Shown piece by piece: positions 1 through 5,705 of a DNA stretch of 7,546 nt. A model generated the notes under the pieces. It worked only from the letters and a program-made list of their open reading frames with translations, was not told the origin of the DNA and did no database searches. Numbering within the stretch: position 1 is the first letter of the stretch; every line of letters starts with the position of its first letter. The stretch lies in contig SKVC01000097.1 of the NCBI GenBank assembly GCA_007129655.1, positions 1-7,546 on the forward strand. The letters are read 5' to 3'. The DNA comes from Thermoplasmata archaeon. Lineage in GTDB: Archaea; Thermoplasmatota; Thermoplasmata; Halarchaeoplasmatales; Halarchaeoplasmataceae. Both the position numbers and the translations under genes were made by a program.

Positions 1-259
1 AGGACAGATGTTTGCAATAGCAGACAAGATGCTGGGTGGAGGTAGGATCAATGTTATATGCGAAGATGGTAAATCACGTATGGGCCGTATCCCTGGTAAA
101 CTGAAAAAACGTATGTGGATCCGGGAAGGCGATCTTTTGATAATAAATCCCTGGGATTTCCAGGATGAAAAGTGTGAAGTTCAATACCGTTATACGCGTA
201 CCCAAGTTAACTACCTAAAAAGGAAGAACGATATTCCCAACAATATTGATATATTTTAA
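1..259 (+). CDS. eif1A: Translation initiation factor aIF1A (3' part, start outside window)
   Basis: Archaeal homologue of eIF1A/IF1, which binds the decoding site of the small ribosomal subunit during initiation. The visible 85 residues (first full codon at base 2) form the S1/IF1-type OB fold: QMLGG-like DKMLGGGRINV, then the strand pattern CEDGKSRMGRIPGKLKKRMWIREGD, and the family hallmark NPWDF followed by RYTRTQVNYLKRK. Archaeal aIF1A is about 100-110 residues, so some 15-25 N-terminal residues lie before the window. The ATG at base 8 is unlikely to be the real start, because the reading frame is open upstream and family members carry a GE(V/M)-like segment exactly there. The gene ends 43 bp before the next one. 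Identification is firm; only the N-terminus is unseen. Confidence 0.95.
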   Translation, partial: GQMFAIADKMLGGGRINVICEDGKSRMGRIPGKLKKRMWIREGDLLIINPWDFQDEKCEVQYRYTRTQVNYLKRKNDIPNNIDIF

Positions 260-268
260 TTTGATTAT

Positions 269-284
269 CGAAACGATTATATAG
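269..284 (+). promoter_or_regulatory. BRE/TATA promoter of the DUF401 gene, leaderless
   Basis: The short gap after aIF1A contains CGAAA (269-273, BRE-like) directly followed by ATTATATAG (276-284, TATA-like). The TATA centre is about 24-27 nt before the tandem ATGs at 303 and 306. In archaea transcription starts about 25 nt downstream of the TATA centre, so the mRNA probably begins at or next to the start codon. No SD is present before the ATG, which fits leaderless translation. Confidence 0.6.
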
Positions 285-302
285 TTGCTTACAACGCTAT
301 AA

Positions 303-1517
303 ATGATGTACGGCGTATTGGGTATCATTACGGCCTTTGCAGTTCTGGGAATTCTTATATCTAAAAAGGTAGAATTCGGTCTGGCTTTGATATCTGCTAC
401 GATCATACTATTATTATTTACCAATTTTTCCTTTGAAGCCCTAGAATGGGTCTACGAAATACTCATGGAATACGATACTATCAATCTTGTTGCAATCATA
501 CTGTTGATAGGGCTTATCGGCTTTATCTATCGCGATTCCGGACAGATAAATCGTATTATAAAAGAGCTCCAAAGTGCCTTTCCTGACAGAAGGATGGTCA
601 TAGCATCCATCCCGGCGATATTCGGCCTGATGCCCATGCCCGGTGGAGCACTGGTTTCTGCACCGATGATAGATAAAGAAGGAGACCGATTAGGTATGGA
701 TGGCGTACACAAAGCCTATGTTAACTGGTGGTTCAGACACATCTGGTTTACTATATATCCCTTGGGCCTGGGTTTGATAATAGCAGCTACTATTACGGGT
801 GTAAATCTTTACATGATAGCACTTTTCAATGTCCCTATTTTTGTCACTCATCTTATCATAGGTATAAACTTTGGTTTAAGAGATATTGAGGTAGATAAGG
901 TAAAATCCGATGGTCCGGCCAATTTGATATTACTCATTTACGATTTCTTACCCATAATCATTGCCCTTTCTTTGAACATTATTTTACCTGTTCCACTTGC
1001 TTTAACACTTCTATTAGCTGTACTGATGTTGATCTACCAAAACAGAAAAAAATATGGCTTAAGCGAAACGGCAAATATGTTAAAAAACGGTTTATCTAAA
1101 AACCTGTTATTGGCCGGTATAGGTATCATGTTGTTCAAGGGAACTATTGAACGTTCCGGTGCTCTTATTCCCGTAATAGACCTTCTTGAAGGACGTATAC
1201 CTCTGATAGCCGTTGTTATACTCGGTTCCTTTGCCATGGGATTTTCAATTGGACACCTGCCGGCTGGTGTAGGGATTACTTTTCCTGTTTTAATCCCTCT
1301 TTTGCCTATTGTAAACACTCAGACCGTAGCTATGGTATTCATTTTCATATTGATCGGATACATAATCTCACCTATACATCTGTGTATAATCCTGACCTTA
1401 GAATATTACAAAGCCAACATGAACGGTTTCTATAAGAAAGCGGCACCATCGATGATGGTTCTTGTCGGGAGTATTTTCTTGTGGTTATTCCTCACCGGTA
1501 CGCTATCACTTTTCTGA
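303..1517 (+). CDS. DUF401 family integral membrane protein, putative transporter
   Basis: A 404-residue polytopic membrane protein with about 10-12 hydrophobic segments by eye (for example residues 4-20, 26-42, 60-76, 146-164, 208-244, 300-318, 343-365, 382-402). It matches the DUF401 (COG1906-like) family of archaeal and bacterial membrane proteins. The best marks are the Pro/Gly-rich stretch GLMPMPGGALVSAPMID at 108-124, an apparent second-half counterpart GFSIGHLPAGVGITFPVL at 313-330, and SPIHLCIILTLEYYKANM at 356-373. The two Pro/Gly stretches recall the inverted-repeat architecture of ion transporter (IT) superfamily carriers, so transport of an organic anion is a reasonable guess, but family substrates are not known to me. 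The start is the first of two tandem ATGs placed at the predicted transcript 5' end. The last 12 bases overlap the end of etfA on the other strand. Confidence 0.85.
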   Translation: MMYGVLGIITAFAVLGILISKKVEFGLALISATIILLLFTNFSFEALEWVYEILMEYDTINLVAIILLIGLIGFIYRDSGQINRIIKELQSAFPDRRMVIASIPAIFGLMPMPGGALVSAPMIDKEGDRLGMDGVHKAYVNWWFRHIWFTIYPLGLGLIIAATITGVNLYMIALFNVPIFVTHLIIGINFGLRDIEVDKVKSDGPANLILLIYDFLPIIIALSLNIILPVPLALTLLLAVLMLIYQNRKKYGLSETANMLKNGLSKNLLLAGIGIMLFKGTIERSGALIPVIDLLEGRIPLIAVVILGSFAMGFSIGHLPAGVGITFPVLIPLLPIVNTQTVAMVFIFILIGYIISPIHLCIILTLEYYKANMNGFYKKAAPSMMVLVGSIFLWLFLTGTLSLF

Positions 1518-2711
1518 ACTTTTTTTCTGCTCTATTTTAGACTTTAATATTGGTAATATCTTGTGTAGATCGCCGATGATACCGAAATCCGCCATATCAA
1601 AAATCGGTGCCTTAGGATCCTTGTTTATGGCGATGATATACTTAGAACCTCTGATACCAACACGATGTTGAACTGCGCCGGAGACTCCGCATACCATGTA
1701 TAATTCTGGAGATATAGTCTTGCCGCTCTGACCCACCTGTTTTGATTTGGACAATATATCCGCTTCAACGATAGGGCGACTACAGCCTACAGTTCCTTTT
1801 AAAAGGACGGCAAGCTCTTCAAGTATTTCAAATGAATCCAAGTCGTTACCGACTCCTCTACCTCCCGTTATTACCACATCCGCTTCGTCAACAGATACCT
1901 CTTCCGAATCTTCTGGTTCAAGGACTTCTATTATCTCAGTTTTTATGGCATCGGGTGATACGGGTATAGTTTCTTTGATCACATCGGCACTTTTACTATC
2001 ATCAGGTTCTAAGGGTATCATCACATGTGGTCTTACCGTGGCCATCTGCGGCCGGGTATTCGGACAGATTATATCCGCCATAACGTTACCGCCGAAGGCC
2101 GGTCTTGTTTGTAGCAGTACCTTTCTATCTTCAACTTCCGTTATGGAAAGTCCCGTACAATCTGCGGTCAGTCCTAAACCAAGATGCCCGGCTACCGAAG
2201 GTGCCAGGTCGCGACCCAGATGGGTGGCACCGTAGAGTACCATACTCGGCTTGTATTTCGATATGAGAGTTACCATGGCCGTGGTGTAGGCTTCAGTTGA
2301 ATAATCCTTGTATTCGTCACCTTCTACGACATATATTTTATCGGCTCCGTAGGACTTCAATTCATCTGTTAGTCCGTTCACATCTTTACCGATAAGAACG
2401 GCACATAATTCTTCACCGACTTCGTCGGCCAGCTCTCTTCCTTTCCCCAGTAACTCCGGGCCCGATGGTTTTAGTTTACCGGCATGCTGTTCTGCGTATA
2501 TCCATACACCGGAATACTTGGAGAAATCGGCTTTTTTTGCCATCAAGACCGGCTCGATAGCGTTTACAGGACAGACGGAAACACAGACACCACATGAAAT
2601 ACAAAGTTCTTCGTCTACCACTGCAAGCTTCCCCTCTATCTTTAATGCGTCTACCGGACATACCGGTATACATTTTTCACAACCGATACAGCTATCCTTG
2701 ATGGTTATCAT
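1506..2711 (-). CDS. etfA: Electron transfer flavoprotein alpha subunit with N-terminal 2[4Fe-4S] ferredoxin domain
   Basis: 401 residues, longer than the usual ~320 because of a ferredoxin domain at residues 1-55. It has two complete CxxCxxCxxxCP motifs, C8-C11-C14-C18 and C37-C40-C43-C47. Residues ~64-235 are the ETF alpha N-terminal domain, including RPAFGGNVMADIICPNTRPQ (203-222), typical of the FixB/LctC/CarE type. Residues ~280-395 are the FAD-binding domain, with GRGVGN (284-289), KQVGQSGKTISPELY (324-338), CGVSGAVQH (341-349), AINKDPKAPIF (361-371) and DFGIIGDL (375-382). EtfA pairs with EtfB and shuttles electrons from acyl-CoA dehydrogenase. The ferredoxin extension is known in CarE of caffeyl-CoA reductase and similar bifurcating ETFs, where it serves as an extra Fe-S relay. 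The start ATG overlaps the etfB stop as ATGA and follows a strong SD (GGAGGGGAT, 2715-2723). The family call is certain; bifurcation is inferred. Confidence 0.95.
   Translation of the reverse strand: MITIKDSCIGCEKCIPVCPVDALKIEGKLAVVDEELCISCGVCVSVCPVNAIEPVLMAKKADFSKYSGVWIYAEQHAGKLKPSGPELLGKGRELADEVGEELCAVLIGKDVNGLTDELKSYGADKIYVVEGDEYKDYSTEAYTTAMVTLISKYKPSMVLYGATHLGRDLAPSVAGHLGLGLTADCTGLSITEVEDRKVLLQTRPAFGGNVMADIICPNTRPQMATVRPHVMIPLEPDDSKSADVIKETIPVSPDAIKTEIIEVLEPEDSEEVSVDEADVVITGGRGVGNDLDSFEILEELAVLLKGTVGCSRPIVEADILSKSKQVGQSGKTISPELYMVCGVSGAVQHRVGIRGSKYIIAINKDPKAPIFDMADFGIIGDLHKILPILKSKIEQKKSSEK
1520..1539 (+). terminator. Oligo-T terminator candidate after the DUF401 gene
   Basis: A run of seven T (1520-1526) starts two bases after the DUF401 stop codon and is followed by ATTTT (1535-1539). 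Archaeal RNA polymerase terminates on T-rich non-template runs without needing a hairpin. The run lies inside the etfA 3' coding end, where it encodes the Lys-rich EtfA tail, so the composition may be coincidental. Confidence 0.4.
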
Positions 2712-3502
2712 AATATCCCCTCCTTTTCGAGATATTCCATCAATTTATTTACCGCTGTTTCCGGTTCATCATCGATGATTATCCCCTCTCCTTTCGGAGG
2801 AGGCGAATATGTTCTTACCACTACACTTTCGGAACCCTCTAGGCCATAATCTTCTTCTTCTCCGCCTAGATCATCGAAGCCCCATTCTTCGTATGGCTTC
2901 CTTTTACCCTTGATGATATCCCGCATATTGGGTATCTTGGGTAGGAATCCGGGAGTAGGCATACATGCGATAACTACCGGTAAAGGACAGCGTGTTCTTA
3001 GAAATCCTTCGTCGGTTTCCTTTTTACAGATTATATTTTTATCTTCGATCTTCTCGATTTCTGAAACGAAGGTTAATTGTGTTATACCCAGATGTGCGGC
3101 AACTTCCGGTCCAACCTGAGCCGTGTTACCGTCTGAAGCTTCCTGACCACAGAAAATGACGTCTGCACCACCGAGTTTCTTTATTGATCTGGCTAGAGTA
3201 ACAGCGGTAGCCCATGTATCGGCTCCGGCGAATACTCTGTCTGTAAGTAATAGCGCTTTGTCCGCCCCTATAGCGAGGCATTTGGTGAGTGCATCCTTTG
3301 CTTGTGGAGGTCCCATGCTCAATGCGGTGATCTCGACATCTTCATCGATACTTTCTTTTAATTGAACTGCAACATTAAGTGCGAACTCATCGAAGGCGTT
3401 TAGAACCGAAGGTACGCCTTCACGTATGATCGTACCCGTTTCCGGGTCGACCTCTACTTCTGTGGTATCCGGGACCTGCTTAACACAAACAACGAATTTC
3501 AT
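2708..3502 (-). CDS. etfB: Electron transfer flavoprotein beta subunit
   Basis: 264 residues, normal ETF beta length. The N-terminus MKFVVCVKQVPDTTEVEVDP (1-20), VLNAFDEFALNVAVQLKE (33-50), and the signature region from KKETDEGFLRTRCPLPVVIA (160-179) to PNMRDIIKGKRKP (191-203) identify it clearly. Residues 117-137 contain CGQEASDGNTAQVGPEVAAHL. The DGxTAQVGP part (124-132) is the form seen in NAD(H)-linked, bifurcating ETFs; in human-type ETF the equivalent loop reads differently and holds AMP. This suggests two FADs per heterodimer and possible use of NADH. I chose the ATG at 3502 over the in-frame ATG at 3517, because the protein family starts at MKF and GGTGA (3507-3511) precedes it. The gene lies 20 bp after the dehydrogenase stop and is cotranscribed with it. 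Confidence 0.95.
   Translation of the reverse strand: MKFVVCVKQVPDTTEVEVDPETGTIIREGVPSVLNAFDEFALNVAVQLKESIDEDVEITALSMGPPQAKDALTKCLAIGADKALLLTDRVFAGADTWATAVTLARSIKKLGGADVIFCGQEASDGNTAQVGPEVAAHLGITQLTFVSEIEKIEDKNIICKKETDEGFLRTRCPLPVVIACMPTPGFLPKIPNMRDIIKGKRKPYEEWGFDDLGGEEEDYGLEGSESVVVRTYSPPPKGEGIIIDDEPETAVNKLMEYLEKEGIL
2715..2723 (-). promoter_or_regulatory. Strong Shine-Dalgarno site of etfA
   Basis: On the minus strand GGAGGGGAT lies inside the 3' end of etfB, with GGAGG spaced 7 nt from the etfA ATG. It fixes the etfA start at 2711 and, with the 4-bp overlap, suggests coupled translation that would help keep the two subunits in balance. Confidence 0.7.
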
Positions 3503-3522
3503 GCACTCACCATTCATCTCTT

Positions 3523-4794
3523 TTACTTGTAAGGCACGTAGTCCGGTCCTAGTGTTTCTCTGCCGATGACGATCTTTTGTATATTGGCACCGCCTTCAGC
3601 TCCTACACAGTAAGACATGACACCACGCCATGCGGTCTCGAATATATACTCAGAACTGTAACCCGCGGCACCGAGCCAGTGCATGGCATCGTCTGCGGTA
3701 TCCTTTGCAAGATGAGGTACCTTGTATTTTATCATGGATATCCACTTCGCAATTTCTTTAGGAGAATAGGTCTTCGCCTTACCCGTTCTTGCAAGCCATC
3801 CTTCCTCATCGTAACGTACATCCTGCATGGATGCAACTTTATTAACCATCAAACTGCTAGCCTCCATCTCAATGTACCTTTCAACGAATTCGAATTGTAT
3901 GCCTTCGTATTTAGCCAGAGGATTACCGAAGGTCTCTCTTTCTTTTATGTAATCTGCTGCTTCCTCCAGTATCCTACGAGTTACACCGACAGCACTGCCA
4001 CCTATCAATATCCTGGCGTTATCGAAGCCTTCCATGGTGTAGTAGAATCCCTTGCCTTTTTCACCAAGCATATATTCTTCCGGTATCCGAACATCTTCCA
4101 TGATGAAACCGCCTGTCGATATTGCATTTCTTCCGGCGTCATCGTATGGTTCGGTAGGGGTCAATCCTTCACTGTCTATCGGTACGAAGAAAGCGGTCAT
4201 GTTCTTGTGTGGTGCTTCAGGTAGTTTTGGTCCGGTCCGGACGTTTACCCAGTAACCTCCACCGATCTGCTTCGCCTCTTGAACACCACTGATAAATGTT
4301 TTCTCACCGTTAAGAACCCATTCGTCTCCTTCCTTCTCACCTGTACACTTGAAATTCGATACATCCGAGCCTCCTCCGGGTTCAGTTGTTGCGATACCGA
4401 TGAATTTATCTCCTCTGATCGCTGGTTGTACGTATTTCTGTCGTATCTCTTCGTTGGCATATCGGTCTATGGTAAATCCCCAACCCGTGCTGACCGCCAT
4501 GAATCCTGCTGCGGTGGCGATACTTGGGTCTATGTAACCTATAACCTCTGAAATCAATGTCTGATCCTTCCAGTTAAGTCCGAGACCTCCTCGTTCTTCG
4601 GGAACGGTACCCATTATAACTCCGAGGTCAGCTAATCCTTTGATTATATCCTTAGGGAACGGATGTCCCTCTCTGTTCATCTTGATGACTCTGTCCAACG
4701 GTAGATTACGTTCCGCCCAATCAAGTATGCTTTCTTTGAATAGCTTCTGCTCTTCCGTCAGGCCCCTTTCATCCCATAAGTTAGTTTTTGCCAT
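3523..4794 (-). CDS. Acyl-CoA dehydrogenase family flavoprotein
   Basis: 423 residues, slightly longer than the usual ~380-400. It oxidises acyl-CoA to enoyl-CoA (or, with a bifurcating ETF, works in reverse), using FAD and passing electrons to ETF. Order of parts: N-terminal helical domain (~1-125), middle beta domain with the FAD/substrate signature ATTEPGGGSDVSNF (135-148) and GEKTFISG (163-170), and the C-terminal helical domain from ~245 with RETFGNPLAKYEGIQF (286-301). The likely catalytic base is Glu400 in GAEGGANIQKIVIGRE, aligning with the YEGT Glu of medium-chain enzymes. The C-terminal signature is diverged: AEGG replaces YEGT, and WRG (389-391) stands where RxxRD is usual. Substrate cannot be told from sequence. 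I chose the ATG at 4794, preceded by AGGTG (4801-4805) at 6 nt spacing, over an in-frame GTG at 4803 that forms part of that SD. It is the first gene of the acd-etfB-etfA operon. Confidence 0.92.
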   Translation of the reverse strand: MAKTNLWDERGLTEEQKLFKESILDWAERNLPLDRVIKMNREGHPFPKDIIKGLADLGVIMGTVPEERGGLGLNWKDQTLISEVIGYIDPSIATAAGFMAVSTGWGFTIDRYANEEIRQKYVQPAIRGDKFIGIATTEPGGGSDVSNFKCTGEKEGDEWVLNGEKTFISGVQEAKQIGGGYWVNVRTGPKLPEAPHKNMTAFFVPIDSEGLTPTEPYDDAGRNAISTGGFIMEDVRIPEEYMLGEKGKGFYYTMEGFDNARILIGGSAVGVTRRILEEAADYIKERETFGNPLAKYEGIQFEFVERYIEMEASSLMVNKVASMQDVRYDEEGWLARTGKAKTYSPKEIAKWISMIKYKVPHLAKDTADDAMHWLGAAGYSSEYIFETAWRGVMSYCVGAEGGANIQKIVIGRETLGPDYVPYK

Positions 4795-4800
4795 TGTGAA

Positions 4801-4860
4801 CACCTTTTTTTGCCCTTTATAGGGTCATCTGTTGCGAAATTAGAGGCACTATTATAAGTT
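4801..4860 (-). promoter_or_regulatory. Promoter region of the acd-etfB-etfA operon
   Basis: The 76-bp gap between the toxin stop and the dehydrogenase ATG holds a TATA-like CTTATAAT (4851-4858, minus strand) preceded by an A-rich GCAAAA, predicting a start near 4829 and a ~35-nt leader that includes the SD AGGTG at 4801-4805. A second TATA-like CTATAAAG lies within the imperfect palindrome CCCTTTATAGGG (4813-4824, + strand). If used as TATA it would give a leaderless mRNA at 4794; otherwise it could be an operator downstream of the first TATA. Both readings are by eye. Confidence 0.45.
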
Positions 4861-4870
4861 TTGCATTGGA

Positions 4871-5374
4871 TCAATCTTCCAATCTTCTGATTATTTGTGT
4901 GTAAAGATCGGTTGAACAGTACCACCCCGCTTCGATCATATCGTTTACGATCTGTAAACATTTTTCCTTGGAGACGATACTCTTTTTTAAAAATTCAATT
5001 ATGAGGTAAAGTGTACCTCTTGTTTCTATCCCAAGTATATCCGCTATATCTCGTGCGTAGGAATCGTCTATTATCGCTGTTGAGTTTTCTTTATGTGCCA
5101 ACTCCAAAACATCCATATCTGCTTTGGTTATGTTTAAGCCGAAACCCATCGTTTTATGTACGAAATCGTCTTCCACTTCTTGAATATGGAATATACCGTC
5201 TTCTACCGCTTTTTGCACCTTTAAAGAATCTGTAAAACCCTTTTCCTTACCGATCACAACTACCTCGTGATATACGGAAGAAGGTATTACCTTTTTTTCA
5301 TCGAGATCAACAATATATTCAATACATCCTGTTTTGGAGAGATATATCAAAGGAGTAGCATCGAATATCAACAT
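4871..5374 (-). CDS. PIN-fold DUF3368 protein, probable toxin of a VapBC-like pair
   Basis: 167 residues matching the DUF3368 group of PIN-like predicted nucleases. The family pattern is clear: FDATPLIYLSKTG at 4-16, IPSSVYHEV at 30-38, TKADMDVLELA at 83-93, IIDDSYARDIADILGIETRGT at 101-121, and the C-terminal AGW...LYTQII. Candidate metal-binding acids of the PIN active site are D5, E37, D86 or D88, and D103/D104. All expected positions are filled, so the nuclease is probably intact. As a toxin it would be expected to cleave RNA and be held inactive by the upstream UPF0175 partner. Only 2 bp separate it from the antitoxin stop, and GGAGAAT (5379-5385) is its SD within the antitoxin gene. Some DUF3368 proteins may not be toxins, so the family is firm and the toxin role is inferred. 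Confidence 0.85.
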   Translation of the reverse strand: MLIFDATPLIYLSKTGCIEYIVDLDEKKVIPSSVYHEVVVIGKEKGFTDSLKVQKAVEDGIFHIQEVEDDFVHKTMGFGLNITKADMDVLELAHKENSTAIIDDSYARDIADILGIETRGTLYLIIEFLKKSIVSKEKCLQIVNDMIEAGWYCSTDLYTQIIRRLED

Positions 5375-5376
5375 AT

Positions 5377-5664
5377 TTATTCTCCGATATCTTTGATTAT
5401 ACGTTCGTCCTTTATCCAGGTGATCTTCTTATCTTTAACTAGATTACTGAATTCCCAAACATCCATCCCGGCTATTTCAGCAGCCTTGGAGAATGACACT
5501 TCTCCCGAAGCAAGCATTTTTAATGCTATCTCCTTCTTCCAATCCTCCAGTCCCTGAGAAATCAACTTTCTAAGAGCAACACTTTTGTCCAGTTTTTCCT
5601 TTTGCATGTATTCGTAGAGATCCTTCTCCAATTCCTTGGGAATCCTAGTGGAAACGGTGCTCAT
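5377..5664 (-). CDS. UPF0175 family antitoxin (RHH plus HTH)
   Basis: 95 residues. The N-terminal part STVSTRIPKELEKDLYEYM (2-20) with the following DKSVALRKLISQGL (26-39) has the ribbon-helix-helix look of a DNA-binding antitoxin. Residues ~46-77, including ALKMLASGEVSFSKAAEIAG (47-66) and DVWEFSNLV (68-76), match UPF0175 with a helix-turn-helix like segment. UPF0175 genes are very often paired with DUF3368 PIN genes, as here. The likely job is neutralising the downstream nuclease and repressing its own promoter. I chose the ATG at 5664 rather than an in-frame ATG at 5724, because the upstream 20 residues do not look like protein, would run into the preceding gene, and would span the TATA box and repeats. 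No SD precedes this start, and the TATA-like element ~22 nt upstream suggests a leaderless mRNA. Confidence 0.85.
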   Translation of the reverse strand: MSTVSTRIPKELEKDLYEYMQKEKLDKSVALRKLISQGLEDWKKEIALKMLASGEVSFSKAAEIAGMDVWEFSNLVKDKKITWIKDERIIKDIGE

Positions 5665-5690
5665 ATGTATACGATGTATACTTATTATAC
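5664..5690 (-). repeat. Three 9-bp tandem units over the toxin-antitoxin promoter, candidate operator
   Basis: On the + strand TATGTATAC (5664-5672), GATGTATAC (5673-5681) and TTATTATAC (5682-5690) follow each other without a gap. Two of them share ATGTATAC exactly, and GTATAC is itself palindromic. The outermost unit forms the TATA element GTATAATAA on the minus strand, and the innermost touches the antitoxin start codon. A protein bound here would block the TATA box and transcript start, as expected of antitoxin autoregulation. The repeat is seen directly; the function is inferred. Confidence 0.55.
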
Positions 5691-5705
5691 AAAAAGTTTT
5701 CGGCT

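Noticed and set aside
1..10. AGGA followed by ATG at base 8 as an SD and start for aIF1A
   Set aside because: Spacing is only three bases, and the OB fold of the family needs residues before this Met; the frame is open to the window edge.
1747..2235. 162-codon Ser/Pro/Thr-rich open frame on the + strand antisense to etfA
   Set aside because: Low-complexity composition and no start signal, while the etfA reading is unambiguous.
3503..3517. Five-codon N-terminal extension of EtfB from the ATG at 3517
   Set aside because: ETF beta proteins start at MKxxVCVKQVPD, and the GGTGA SD lies inside the extension, just before the ATG at 3502.
3577..4224. 215-codon open frame on the + strand antisense to the acyl-CoA dehydrogenase
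   Set aside because: The translation is Cys/Tyr/Arg-rich without recognisable domains, and the opposite strand encodes a clear, full-length enzyme. It is a codon-bias shadow.
4795..4803. GTG start three codons upstream for the acyl-CoA dehydrogenase
   Set aside because: The GTG is part of the AGGTG SD for the ATG at 4794, and no SD lies at a good distance before the GTG.
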